Assembly: GCA_949317995.1 (NCBI GenBank)
Contig: OX439039.1
Span: 74,162,002-74,226,001, forward strand
Direction of reading: 5' to 3'
Length of the DNA: 64,000 nt
Source: Acholoe squamosa
Lineage: Eukaryota; Annelida; Polychaeta; Phyllodocida; Polynoidae
Each line of letters opens with the position of its first letter. The stretch's first letter is position 1. The notes below the pieces were generated by a model, which was not told the origin of the DNA, ran no database searches, and saw only the letters and a program-made list of their open reading frames with translations. A program made the translations under genes and the position numbers. Below are positions 1 through 10,039 of the stretch, piece by piece.

Positions 1-1049
1 GATATGGGAGGGGGGGAGCAGGGATTAAGAACGATATAATCTCCCTTATAAATAGGAAAGTGTTATCAGTATTTCGGAGAATCAGTGGACAAGTTGACAT
101 GTTTAATCCCCCTTAGACAGGTTTTCGGAGAAGGTTTGGACGTACATCAGGCCGATCCACTCAACTTAATCTACACCACTGTACTACATCTCAAATGTAA
201 TTTACTTAACCAATTCCAGGATCTCGGGTAATTTCAGGCATCGCATCCACATACAAATACTTTACCCATGGGACGTTAGACTGGTATCTCTTGGTAATAA
301 TTGTAATAGGTTCTTGGTATCTTCCTTAAAATGTGATTGGGAGAGATCACCCTCAATATCCAAAGCATAAAGCAAGAGATTTGGATATTATAACTTTTTA
401 ATCAAAAACAGATTAATGTTTACAGTTATTGCCCAAAACGTTCAGAGTTAGACGTTAACATTACTGTTCCACTCAAATATAGTTTCGGGTGCTGTAGTGA
501 ATAATCATAATACTGGTTGTCTTTGCTGTGCAGAAGGTATGAATAAAAAATGGCATTTTAGTTAGGCAAAGCCAAAATTTAGCAGATTTGTTCATTTCAT
601 AGAGGAGGGAACTCATGGTAATTTGGTGAGGCAAACATGCGATTTGTCTTTTTGTGAACCATGTAATTCCTTCATATGAGGGCTCTGAATATTAAAAGTA
701 TAATTGCATTGGCAATGTCATTGTCCATTCGTGAACTGCTCTATTGGGTGAGAGCCCAACTAATTCCGTTTCTTATGTCTCTTTCAAATCAATGCCTATT
801 ATTCTTCATGTGAATTCAATCGTGAGGACGAAATTGGAGAGAATTTTGGCAACTGGACTTGTTGAAGTGCTAATATTGGGGAAACATAAATCATAATTCT
901 ACATCTTTCATTAACAAATCATCTATCAAAGGGATGCCCTCTCCACTTAAGAACTGACATTTCAATTTTGATGATTAACACTTTAGACTTTCGCTATCTG
1001 AACCAGTGCCGCAGTACGTCTGCATCATACCGATTTGTTAGTATCAATT
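1..1049. other. AT-rich non-coding stretch
   Basis: No credible coding region, RNA gene or clear repeat boundary was recognised. The sequence is AT-rich with scattered stop codons in all frames. Confidence 0.5.
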
Positions 1050-1490
1050 AGTACTGCAGGCTGTTGCAAAAAGATTTGGAAACGATTTTGTCGGAGGTGG
1101 TATTCCCAAAATGGAACTGACTGACCTCAGGGAATCAATTCCCTGTTGGGTTGCCAAAAGATAATTGGTCATAGAAGTAGTTTAGGAGTGGTCAGGAACT
1201 GGTGAATGCTTCCTAATCGAGAACCAATTCCCAGACAGTTCCTTTCTCCAATTCCCTGGCCTTTTGACTATGGGAAGCATTCAGGTGGAATTAATCATGG
1301 AACCAGTTCCTCAACTTTTTGCAATGCAGTCTAATTCAGAGTAAGTAAATTCCATTACAGTATAAGGTGGGAATTAGTCTCCCTGGGTGGAGAATCGGGA
1401 GGAACTGGAAGATGCATTAGTTACAGTGAGAATTGAATTCCAAATCTTTTCGCAACAGCCTCCAGGCGATTCTACACTGGAGGCTGTTTC
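1050..1490. repeat. Inverted-repeat element with internal hairpin
   Basis: A segment near 1053-1090 (GGCTGTTGCAAAAAGATTTG) recurs inverted near 1432-1470. At its right side an 11-bp perfect hairpin, ACAGCCTCCAG (1455-1465) and CTGGAGGCTGT (1477-1487), has an 11-nt loop. This looks like a small non-autonomous DNA element or foldback; exact ends and target duplication were not resolved. Confidence 0.5.
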
Positions 1491-1714
1491 TTTAAACACT
1501 ACGACTGCACCCTCCCAGTCACACCAAAACGCCCAAAGGAATAGCATTGATATGTACAGTCGTATTGCTCTGTGCGACCGTAGTGCCTTAAGAAATGATC
1601 TTCTGGTAGTGGATTGCATTCGTACATCATATGGCAATGGATGAACACACTGTAGTAATGTATTAGCAGCAACTAAATGTAGCCTCCTTATCCAAAGAAA
1701 TATGGCATTGTCTG

Positions 1715-1932
1715 CACTGTAAAAATGACTGTTGAATCTAACAGGGATCCTCACACAACTGAACAGTGAACCATCGTAATTGTGTTGCAGTGAACCAGTT
1801 TAGTTTTTACAAGAAGCCCCAGGTGGCATTACAGTGAGCCACAAATGTACAATGAATCTCTGAAAATAATGATGGATCTCTGACAGCTTTGGGTCAAGGA
1901 TTCGGTCATTATGGCGATGACTTTTTACAGTG
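1715..1932. mobile_element. MITE, CACTGTAAAAA family (copy 1)
   Basis: About 218 bp bounded by CACTGTAAAAATGACTG on the left and CTTTTTACAGTG on the right, an imperfect terminal inverted repeat. The interior (GGGATCCTCA, ACAAGAAGCC) recurs at 14376-14513 and 25079-25295, so it is a dispersed family. It has no coding capacity; the transposase source is unknown. Confidence 0.6.
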
Positions 1933-2407
1933 TGTCTAGTGCAAGAAAATTCATACAGGACAAGTCCAGGCGGTATGTGACATTTATAATAGAGATGTAC
2001 AATAAACCAGATGGACTGGACCTTAAAATCTTTCCATATAACCTGATTTTTAGGACATCTTGATCTAGATCGTAGACTATTTCTTTGATCTTTATTCCAT
2101 ATATGACATCTCTATGTAATACAAGTAGGTCGCTGGAGATTAAGGAATGTCAATTAACAATCAGATGAATTTCATTATATGATTTAAATGGAACTAATTA
2201 CATTAATACGGAAAGTATGCAGAGTAATTAATATTTCCTTCTTCATTGCAATAAGAAATCACCTAATTCTCTTTGCGTAATAAAACAAACTGCCAAGCCA
2301 GCCATGGAAATTGGCGAATTCAAAGAGGCAGAAAATCTGCCAATAGTCTCACGTCACATCATTTCCTAAAGTGCTATGACCGCTCGGCACTGTTGTGGAT
2401 GATCGTA

Positions 2408-2880
2408 CACAGTCTTGCCCGGTCGGGATTCTAGGGAATACCGCTCTCGTATATTTTCTGGGGAAGATTACTACGCGAGGTACCTGCCTACAAATAAGGA
2501 CTACAGCAAACAGCGTAAAAAAACTTCTTTTACCCACAAACGCTAGGTGCCAGAGACGACTCACGCTGGTGGTCAAGCTGGGGCCAAATTGGATCGTATA
2601 TAATGCCCTGTGATTGCTCTGTACAAATGACACTTTAAATAGGCCGTAATCAATTCGAGGTCGGCAGGGCAGTGGAATCACAGTCTCGCCCGGTCAGGAT
2701 TCTAGGGAATACCTCTCTCATGTATGGGGATGATGGTCCCCATTTTCTGGGGAAGAATACTAAGTGAGGTACCTGCCTAAAAATAAGCACTACAGCAACC
2801 AGCGGAAAAAACTTCTTTTACCCACAAACGCTAGGTGCCAGAGGTGACTCACACTAGTGGTCGAGCTGGGGCCAGATTGG
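2408..2880. repeat. Two-copy tandem duplication, period about 271 bp
   Basis: The block starting CACAGTCTTGCCCGGTCGG at 2408-2593 recurs at 2679-2880. The copies are very similar (both include GAGGTACCTGCCTA-like and ACAAACGCTAGGTGCCAGAG stretches), and the second carries a roughly 20-bp insertion around GATGATGGTCCCCA. Overlapping short ORFs are in this repeat and are not supported as genes. Confidence 0.7.
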
Positions 2881-2987
2881 TGGAATCATTAGTGACCTCT
2901 GTTGTACTATAGGCATATTCCTAAGGTTATTTCTTAACATACTACGACGTACCAAAATCTCTATAATCATAGGAATGTATGAGGTTG

Positions 2988-3209
2988 CCCAGCAAATTGT
3001 CGTCATCTGTCGCCATGATTGGTCATCAATGGTGACTCCTTTTTGAGTGATAACTCATTCCGTCATCTTTCGCCACTGTGTGTTAGACTCACGAGGCATA
3101 GCAACTGCTATTCCTGGTGATCTTGTGCTATAACGATCTCGTGTTCCATCTAGCAACATGCATGAGCAACTTCACACAGGTTGATGAGGACTCAGGACAA
3201 TTTGCTGGG
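2988..3209. mobile_element. MITE with CCCAGCAAATTGTC inverted ends
   Basis: Perfect 14-bp terminal inverted repeats, CCCAGCAAATTGTC at 2988-3001 and GACAATTTGCTGGG at 3196-3209, bound a 222-bp element. The first nine bases match the left end of the AACGTT-rich element at 30685. No ORF; flanking duplication is unclear. Confidence 0.65.
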
Positions 3210-5031
3210 TGTAGTGTCCTAACAATGCCCTTCAGGGCTATAGTTTTACTTCACTGCTGTCGGTCAGGCAGATAATTTTTCTAATCCAACCGATTTTTCT
3301 ATATAACTTATATAAATATCATAAATTGTCGGCTTATCCAAAATGCACCTGACCGAAGGCAGTGGAACTGACCCTTATGACAGAAGACAGTTGTAGCACA
3401 TTAAGTAATGCCCTCCAGAGCGATTCTGCAGAATCAAGGCTTTTTCTTTTGCAACTTACAAAGAAAGAACCAACAGACAGAGATCTCTAGCCCTGCATTT
3501 CCTCATCAGATGGATGTTGATGGTTGCCCTTTTATGGTGTCATTGGGAAATGCAATCATCCTCATTCATCATCCGGAAAAGAGAGAATCCTGTTTAATAC
3601 TTTGTGGTTTTGTTCCCTTTCCTCTCTCTTTATTGCAGTGTCAATTAACGGACAAATAAAAAGGAGTTCCTGGTCTTTTGTCAGCTCTGCAGTATGCAAT
3701 GAGTAATCTGGGTTATTAGCTCTCATCGTATTTTACCGTTGTAAAGATGGCAGTGATGCTTATTATGCTCAAATTGATTCTGGAAGCAAAATAATTTTGT
3801 TATTACGCATGAAGAGTATTCTCAGAGGTGAAAGGAATCACACTGCTGTGCCGTGATAGATCTTGGCAATAATCTCGCCATATGTTGTCATCACTAAACT
3901 GGCTATTTTATGGTGGAGGAACCGGTACTGGTGGTGCATTGTGAGTACCTCTGAATGAGATAGATCTGATCTCTAAATCTACTTATACAGGAAATATAAT
4001 TATTAAATACCTGGCGGGGGTAACACTAATTGATGAAAGATAATTTGTTGTGGTCTCTGATTTGAACCACCATGTGTCTAGGAGTAGATGCATATAAAAC
4101 TATACTAGGCCTGTTTAGATATTGTGACTAAAAAAACCTTGCAGGATTATGTTGAAGATTCCGAAATCAGTCCCTAACCACCTTTTTTTATATTGCATAA
4201 CAGAAGGTAATGTACCTATTAGTGTGAAAATGTTACTGAGCGAATAGACAACTACTTTCTTCACATAGAGACTGTCTGTTGTTCTATAATGCATGAATGC
4301 AGAAGAAGTTACCTATTGTCTTTATAAAACAGTGTACGTTTCCTTCCAAACACTGAAGCACCCAATCAAAGGATGTCTAGACCAATTAATGGTCCTTAAT
4401 TTGTTTACTGCTACCATGACCTTTCTCAGGTGTGCACTGCACTCTTGTAATGCACTCAAGGTCACCCCTGTCATGCAGCAGAGCACTGACCCCCGTTTTA
4501 TAGAAAATTATAGATGAACGGAATTAGATATCATGTGCCGCCCCTGTTTCTCAGCCATTTGTAAAGACATTTAGATTTACTAACCTAGTGGATACCATAG
4601 GTCTATTCTAGAATTTTTCTAATAAGTTGCTACACCTGTGGATCATTGATGATCAGAATCCCCCAGTATAATGAGATTGCCTTTTACAGGCAAAACGCGG
4701 AAGTGTGTTATGAATTTGTGACAAATTAGGATGACCTCTCATATTTCGAATGTGTTTTTATCCAGTAACTACCGGGTACCACAAAATTGCTATTAATACC
4801 TCCTTTGGAATAAAAACAGAAGTGGTTCTTCCTTTGGTAGACCCTACAGGAGAAATGTCAGATGGGTAAAGCCATGTCTGACCACTGGGAAGATTGAGTG
4901 AGAGGGGAGGCTTTCCCCTAGAGCAGTCAAAACGTACCAGATTGGGAATACTGTCACCCCTGTTGTACCTAGATTAAGACTAGCAATGCGACAGTTCAAT
5001 GTAGGTGATCTAGGCCCACATTTACCTACAC
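3210..5031. other. Unassigned AT-rich stretch
   Basis: No domain, RNA or well-bounded repeat was recognised. The short open frames here have no recognisable family content. Confidence 0.4.
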
Positions 5032-5065
5032 CAGTGGTCTTTTTCACTGGTGGAGGGTTATCATT
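5032..5065. mobile_element. Left end of CAGTGGTC-family DNA transposon (split by the Ngaro-like element)
   Basis: CAGTGGTCTTTTTCACTGG begins at 5032 and aligns with the left ends of family members at 12599 and 50014 (CAGTGGTCCTTTGCACGG). After 34 bp it is cut by the retrotransposon; the rest of the host element resumes at 10839. Confidence 0.6.
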
Positions 5066-5257
5066 GTTAGGTCATTGCCCCGTTTTGGGGTAATGAAATA
5101 TCATTAACTACCGCGAGTGTTAATTCAAACATCCCGCTCGGCCCAGCCCTTCACTCTCCATACATCTTCACCCTCACTCTCCACCATAACCTCACCTCAC
5201 CTCTCACTCACCTCTTCCTCATTCGTCGCTTCACCTCTCACCCACACACATCGTTTC
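5066..5257 (+). repeat. Split direct repeat A1 (left terminus)
   Basis: 192 bp starting GTTAGGTCATTGCCCCG, found again at 10366-10557 with no difference seen. Near the tip, TCATTGCCCC and GGGGTAATGA (about 5071-5096) form a hairpin that could be a recombinase-binding site (inference). The rest is a C-rich, purine-poor leader with repeated CTCAC motifs. Confidence 0.9.
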
Positions 5258-5413
5258 TCCTGCACTACATTGGAATACACTACAAATACACCGCTCACTA
5301 ATAAGTATCACTCAATGTTTACACAAAACCCTTTATTTCATGAACTCTTATCTGTGATACCCTAAGGATTGAGCTGGATTAAATTCCACATAATATTCTT
5401 TCCTGCCAACAAC
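5258..5413 (+). other. 5' leader of the retrotransposon
   Basis: Untranslated stretch between A1 and the gag start. The gag frame is open upstream to a TTG at 5369, but the first ATG in good context (AACATGG) is at 5414, which is taken as the start. Confidence 0.6.
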
Positions 5414-6676
5414 ATGGCACCTGCAAAGCCGCCGGCGGTGAAGAGAGGTAAAGCCCCGAAGAGATCAGCTAGCAAGCAAGGCCCACTGGGTAAAAACCCC
5501 TATAAGCTAAGGCCCCAACAAGAAGAAGAACCCGTATTAAACATTCCTATTATTCAACCTCCTGCTCAGAAAAACCAACAAAAGCAGAAAACACGGGTTC
5601 GCCATGATACTACCGTCCATACTACAAATGACACTTCCAATAGGTCTAACACGTCACTCAGGGTCTCAGTCCTAGAGCAGGATATGAATAATATTAGAGA
5701 GAAGGTCGACACTATACATGACAAACTCGACCTTATTATTGACTCTAACCTATCTAGGGACCGTAGTCAGGCACACAGTACCCCACGACGTGGTCACGCT
5801 GCACGCCAGTTAGACCTCAATCCTGCCTGCCCCCCGACACAAAACTATCTAAAGCCAGACGATACAGTCAGGTATCCCACTATGAAGGAGTTACAGTCAT
5901 ACCCTGGTGCGTCTAACTTCATAACCCAGCAGATTCTCAAGGAGACCTACCAGCCGCAGGCCACAGATGGTAAGGCATTGTTTCTGAATAATCCATTTCA
6001 AAAACACCTTATTGCTAAGCCATACATGTATCTGGACCGCCCGGGCTGCACTACGCTGAAACAGAAGTTAGATGTTAGAAATACCATGACTGACCTCGAA
6101 TATATCGACGCACTTACCACTCTTATAAGACGCACTGACGCATACCCCCCTGAAAACTATAAACACATGATGGAGCATCTATCACATGTTACAAAAGACG
6201 CTAAGCAGAGGGACTGGAAAGGGGTACTTACCTGGTCACAGCACGTATTTGACAGTGTAGAGAGGGATGATTTTGCATGGGCAGACTGGCATAAAGTCCA
6301 GCAGGCACGGTACATGTATTGCTTTGCCCCGCCTATCCAAACAGACCGTAACGTCCCTTACTCTCAGCGTGCTCAAGTTACCGGGTCACAACAGTCAGCT
6401 CAGTCAGTCCCATACAGTCAACTTTGCCACCAGTTCAATTCAAATCAGGGCTGTTCTCACAGGACACATCATGCAGGCACGTATCATTACTGCTCATATT
6501 GTCATGACAAAGCCGACAAGCTGTGCACTCACCCAGCAAACAGGTGCGATCGTAAATACAGACATCAGAACGGCGGTCGATCACAGTTTGACAGGCCCAT
6601 TCACAACAACAACAATCCACAATGGCGTAATAATGCTGATCGCCAAAACCAGCCTCCACCTTCAAAAAACACCTAG
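5414..6676 (+). CDS. ORF1, Gag-like nucleocapsid protein
   Basis: A 420-residue protein that probably coats the element's RNA and forms the particle in which reverse transcription occurs. The first 75 residues are Lys/Arg/Pro-rich. A predicted coiled coil (SVLEQDMNNIREKVDTIHDK) lies near residues 90-120. A Cys/His cluster spans C338-C378 (LCHQFNSNQGC, then YCSYCHDKADKLC and a final C), resembling the zinc-binding motif of Ngaro ORF1 proteins rather than the CCHC knuckle of retroviruses. The C-terminal tail is Asn/Gln/Arg-rich. The frame is intact. It ends PSKNT-stop, with a slippery heptamer directly before the stop and pol in the -1 frame. Confidence 0.85.
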   Translation: MAPAKPPAVKRGKAPKRSASKQGPLGKNPYKLRPQQEEEPVLNIPIIQPPAQKNQQKQKTRVRHDTTVHTTNDTSNRSNTSLRVSVLEQDMNNIREKVDTIHDKLDLIIDSNLSRDRSQAHSTPRRGHAARQLDLNPACPPTQNYLKPDDTVRYPTMKELQSYPGASNFITQQILKETYQPQATDGKALFLNNPFQKHLIAKPYMYLDRPGCTTLKQKLDVRNTMTDLEYIDALTTLIRRTDAYPPENYKHMMEHLSHVTKDAKQRDWKGVLTWSQHVFDSVERDDFAWADWHKVQQARYMYCFAPPIQTDRNVPYSQRAQVTGSQQSAQSVPYSQLCHQFNSNQGCSHRTHHAGTYHYCSYCHDKADKLCTHPANRCDRKYRHQNGGRSQFDRPIHNNNNPQWRNNADRQNQPPPSKNT

Positions 6677-6714
6677 AGGGGCCCGCAGACAGCACCAACA
6701 TTACTGCTGGCCCC
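6664..6714 (+). promoter_or_regulatory. Programmed -1 ribosomal frameshift signal, gag to pol
   Basis: The gag frame reads TCA AAA AAC ACC TAG, so A_AAA_AAC occupies 6664-6670, a canonical X_XXY_YYZ slippery site one codon before the stop. Pol is in the -1 frame and open from 6640. Seven nt further on a two-part stem-loop can form: GGGGC (6678-6682) with GCCCC (6710-6714), a 7-nt bulge on the 5' side, then CAGCA (6690-6694) with TGCTG (6705-6709) and a 10-nt loop. Heptamer, spacer, structure and frame relation all fit. A Gag-Pol fusion would be about 1485 residues. Confidence 0.8.
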
Positions 6715-6732
6715 CCGCATAACACTGTGGAT

Positions 6733-9700
6733 ATGTTCCCATGTTACATATACTCTGTAAATCCTCGAGATCGTCGGTTTTTATATCACAATCAATCCTT
6801 GGCCGACCCGACGCCTCTCGACCATGGGCGCCGCCATCTTGGTGTGTACAACGTCACGGCCTCACCACACAGCAACATGGCCGCCTCCACACCAAAGCAC
6901 GGCCGCCACCATCTTGAGCACTGTGACGTCACCCCTATTAGCGGTCAAAATATGGCCGCTCGCACGACACAACAACACCGCCGCCATCTTGGAGACGATG
7001 ACGTCATTCGGCCCGGGTCTCCCCTTCCCGTCGGCCCTCGGGCCAAACATGGCGGCCCCAACCTTCCGGAATCATGCTTCGACCTTAGTGGGTTGGAGTT
7101 TAACACCGCTAAACTTCCACAAGACTTCAAATATACACTGGAGGACAGTCTACAACGCGGGCAGGCTACTGATAGATACCACAGCCCGCCTGTCCCCGCC
7201 TCACAAAGGCTACACGCTCCGCCACAGCACTCGCAACTTGACGCGCAGCGTGTCGACACAACAGCAACATGTGTGAGTATAGACTTTGAAGCAATTAAAG
7301 CTATGTGCACTGAAGATGTTCGCAATCAAGAAATTGACATTACCCCAGATGCATTCAAAGCCCATAGACAATCATATTGGCCACATGTCAACACTACTTA
7401 TGTTAATGCATCGATGGCCGAAACTTATGAAAAGGTCAGGGCTACCGGTATTCCAAATGCTCTCGGAGCCCGCATTCCACTTCCCACAGGCTTAAACCTG
7501 ACGGAATGGAAAAACAGACTTGATGATACTCCAGACCACTTAGAGTTGTTGGACTATCTCACATTTGGTTTTCCACTAGGCTATTTGGGCCCAGCCTCTG
7601 ACAATCATGACACACCAAATCACAGTAGCGCACTAGAATATCCTAAACATGTCAACGGGTTCATTCAAAAAGAGATGTCGCTCAATGGCTTAGAGGGGCC
7701 ATTCATTCAGCCTCCATTCAATGAGTGGGTACACATTTCCCCACTCATGACTAGACCAAAGCGGGATACTGATGAACGCAGAATAATCACTGATATGAGC
7801 TTCCCGAGGGAAAAATCAGTAAATGCATTCATTTTCAAGAACACGGTTGCAGGCAAAACTCAAACTCACAGCCTCCCGACTGTAGAGGCAGTCAGTCGGG
7901 AGATAATGGCACAAGGCCCAGGTTGTTTTCTCTCTAGTCTGGACATTTCGAGAGCTTATAAAAATCTAAATTCTGATGTGTTGGACTGGCCTTTATTGTG
8001 CTTCAAATGGGCTGGAAAGTTCTATTTAGACAAGTCAGTCCCCTTTGGCGCCAGAGCAAGCGCCAGCCATATGCAACGAGTTGCTCAATCAATAGTTACC
8101 ATGTTAGCAAAACAGAACATTTATAGTCGAATGTATTTAGACGATTTAATTATTGTCTCCCCAGATCAAGACAGCGCTCACCAACACTTTCAATATGCAC
8201 GACAGTTACTCCAGCACCTTGGACTGCCAGAGGCTAAGGACAAGGCCCAAGAACCATCTCCGGCGGTCACATGGCTGGGCATTGTAATCAACTCGACCGA
8301 CATGACACTCTCTATACCATCTACCAAGCTTGCACAGGTAAAGGACAAGGTCCACAGGTTGGCAAACTGCAGATCGGTCTCGAGAAAACAATTCCAGAGT
8401 CTTCTCGGGGCACTTCTGCACATTGCAAAGTGCATAGGCCCAGCCAGACTATTTATAGGTCGCCTCTTGAATGCTCTTAGGGCGTCTAAGGGCCGCTATG
8501 TAAAATTCAATCATGAAGTACGCAAAGACCTACGCTGGTTTACCGAGTTCTCAGAACAATGGAATGGCATTGGCCTCATTAAACCTTCTCATTTCACTCA
8601 GACAATACATGTGGACGCCTGCCCATCAGGGGTAGGGGGATCCAATGGCACCTCGGCTTACGCTGGTCAAGTATCACATAGAGACGACCATGTACTTAAT
8701 ATATGTCACCTTGAAGCTGCAAACGTAGTCATTGCTTTACATACGTTTGTGGGTTCAAAGGACAGAGGGGGACATATACATGTATATTGTGACAATGAAG
8801 CCGCAGTTCAGGTATTCTCGACAGGGAGGGGGAAGGACAAAATACTGTTGGACTGTGCCCGGGCGGCCTGGATGATGCAGGCCATGTACAACATAACCAT
8901 TACATATGATCACATTCCTGGCGCCCATAATAACTTTGCAGATGATCTTAGTAGGGCCCACTTGGGCTCTCAGTACAGAGATAGGGCCCTTTCAGAAATC
9001 CATATTGAAGGCATGAACATAATACATGGCTGTGACTACTTCCTAAGGCAGATCCAACCTTCAATCTTTTGCAGATCCGGTTTTCAGATCACTGCAGCAA
9101 AGAGCACTCTCCCGGCAAGACACAGCAAGGGCCCCGGGAACCATCAAAAATCGCAAGTCAACTATGAAGGGATACCTCGCCTTTGCATACCGTATGAGGT
9201 TCAACCCGGAGCTCCCCACGTACCAGGAGATGACCGCATACATAGAATACTCCCTAATCTCGTCCAGGTGCCCAAGGACAGTTCTCAACAAAATGGCGCA
9301 CATCAGGCGCCACATGCACTACATAGGGGTGGATCTCAAGCCTTTCTTCCACCCAAAAGTAGTGGCAGCCCTCGACGCGGTAAAAAGGGACAAGTCATTC
9401 ATCCCACAGCCAAAGCTACCAGTACCAATGACTTACCTCAGGTCCATCCTGGCCACACTCAAAGACACTCCACTTGGCCGGATACACAAAGCAGTGATAC
9501 TCCTCATATACCATGCAGCACTTCGCCAAGGGGAGGTGCTTCCCCCAACAGTCGCAGCCTACAGCTATATATACCACCTCACAAGAGGAGATGTAAGGCT
9601 CCTGTCGGACTTTGGCATGGTACGCATAAAGTCTGGAAAAACATTACAACAGTACGACCAGATAAGGGACATACACATCTATGCCATACAGCCGCCCACG

Positions 9701-9870
9701 TACTGCCCAGTGACAGCACTCAAAGCAGTCATAACAGATACTCCAACAAGATCACTCAGAGACCCCATGTTCATGTTCCCAGACTCAAGGCTTGCAGTCC
9801 CCACATCACACATGAACGGGACCTGGCAGAAGACATTAAAAACTCTCGGCATGAAAAAGGCTCCACTTAG
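6733..9870 (+). CDS. ORF2, Pol: reverse transcriptase and RNase H
   Basis: This protein copies element RNA into DNA. Counting from the ATG at 6733 (1045 codons), residues 31-109 are three diverged repeats of 25-26 residues sharing RHL..DV and NMAA. RT spans about 330-560: SSLDISRAY with catalytic D404, FGARAS, and YLDDLIIV with D470 and D471. RNase H spans about 620-745: HVDACPSG (D628), CHLEAANVV (E661), YCDNEA (D687) and FADDLSR (D737). All active-site acids are present. The frame is open from 6640, so translation probably enters by -1 frameshifting; an independent start at 6733 is the alternative. From about 9060 to the stop it overlaps the recombinase gene and its own sequence becomes domain-less, so the functional end is probably near 9060. 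Confidence 0.9.
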   Translation: MFPCYIYSVNPRDRRFLYHNQSLADPTPLDHGRRHLGVYNVTASPHSNMAASTPKHGRHHLEHCDVTPISGQNMAARTTQQHRRHLGDDDVIRPGSPLPVGPRAKHGGPNLPESCFDLSGLEFNTAKLPQDFKYTLEDSLQRGQATDRYHSPPVPASQRLHAPPQHSQLDAQRVDTTATCVSIDFEAIKAMCTEDVRNQEIDITPDAFKAHRQSYWPHVNTTYVNASMAETYEKVRATGIPNALGARIPLPTGLNLTEWKNRLDDTPDHLELLDYLTFGFPLGYLGPASDNHDTPNHSSALEYPKHVNGFIQKEMSLNGLEGPFIQPPFNEWVHISPLMTRPKRDTDERRIITDMSFPREKSVNAFIFKNTVAGKTQTHSLPTVEAVSREIMAQGPGCFLSSLDISRAYKNLNSDVLDWPLLCFKWAGKFYLDKSVPFGARASASHMQRVAQSIVTMLAKQNIYSRMYLDDLIIVSPDQDSAHQHFQYARQLLQHLGLPEAKDKAQEPSPAVTWLGIVINSTDMTLSIPSTKLAQVKDKVHRLANCRSVSRKQFQSLLGALLHIAKCIGPARLFIGRLLNALRASKGRYVKFNHEVRKDLRWFTEFSEQWNGIGLIKPSHFTQTIHVDACPSGVGGSNGTSAYAGQVSHRDDHVLNICHLEAANVVIALHTFVGSKDRGGHIHVYCDNEAAVQVFSTGRGKDKILLDCARAAWMMQAMYNITITYDHIPGAHNNFADDLSRAHLGSQYRDRALSEIHIEGMNIIHGCDYFLRQIQPSIFCRSGFQITAAKSTLPARHSKGPGNHQKSQVNYEGIPRLCIPYEVQPGAPHVPGDDRIHRILPNLVQVPKDSSQQNGAHQAPHALHRGGSQAFLPPKSSGSPRRGKKGQVIHPTAKATSTNDLPQVHPGHTQRHSTWPDTQSSDTPHIPCSTSPRGGASPNSRSLQLYIPPHKRRCKAPVGLWHGTHKVWKNITTVRPDKGHTHLCHTAAHVLPSDSTQSSHNRYSNKITQRPHVHVPRLKACSPHITHERDLAEDIKNSRHEKGST
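6823..7057 (+). promoter_or_regulatory. Three tandem YY1-like/CRE-like units inside pol
   Basis: Three diverged units begin at 6823, 6898 and 6976 (spacing 75 and 78 bp). Each holds a GCCGCCATCTTG-type motif (6830-6841, 6902-6916 with CAC inserted, 6980-6991), then an ACGTCA (half site 6851-6856; full TGACGTCA at 6924-6931 and 6999-7006), then an ATGGC(C/G)GC motif (about 6877, 6951, 7049). These match the known binding consensus of YY1 and of CREB/ATF. They also encode a peptide repeat, so a purely protein reason is possible. A role as internal promoter or enhancer is inference. Confidence 0.5.
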
Positions 9871-10039
9871 CCTTCATTCCCTTAGGAAAGCCGCTGCTAC
9901 TGAGGCACACCGGGCAGGTTGCATAGACAAGGACATTCAAGTATTTGGACATTGGACATCAGATTCATACAAAGACTATATCTACAGGCACCCTCAGTCC
10001 TACATTCAAAAGATGATCTCCAATGCTATCTACCAATGA
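9164..10039 (+). CDS. ORF3, tyrosine recombinase (integrase of the element)
   Basis: A 291-residue recombinase that would insert the circular DNA copy. The N-terminal half is an alpha-helical core-binding domain. The catalytic half carries R121 (ALRQGEV), H238 and R241 (HSLRKAAA), H263/W264 and the nucleophile candidate Y272 in FGHWTSDSYKDYI, the R..HxxR..H/W..Y set of the family. It lies in the +1 frame relative to pol and overlaps it by 707 nt. This frame is open from 9047, and the codons before the ATG encode ARAPGTIKNRKSTMKGYL, which looks like the start of the core-binding domain. So the true protein may begin upstream, through frameshifting or splicing; TCTTTTGCAG at 9065-9074 resembles a 3' splice site. 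Otherwise it starts at 9164, which has A at -3. Confidence 0.88.
   Translation: MKGYLAFAYRMRFNPELPTYQEMTAYIEYSLISSRCPRTVLNKMAHIRRHMHYIGVDLKPFFHPKVVAALDAVKRDKSFIPQPKLPVPMTYLRSILATLKDTPLGRIHKAVILLIYHAALRQGEVLPPTVAAYSYIYHLTRGDVRLLSDFGMVRIKSGKTLQQYDQIRDIHIYAIQPPTYCPVTALKAVITDTPTRSLRDPMFMFPDSRLAVPTSHMNGTWQKTLKTLGMKKAPLSLHSLRKAAATEAHRAGCIDKDIQVFGHWTSDSYKDYIYRHPQSYIQKMISNAIYQ

Noticed and set aside
8945-9164. A DAM-type methyltransferase as in DIRS and PAT elements
   Set aside because: The recombinase follows RNase H within about 100 nt; there is no room for it and no DPPY-type motif was seen.
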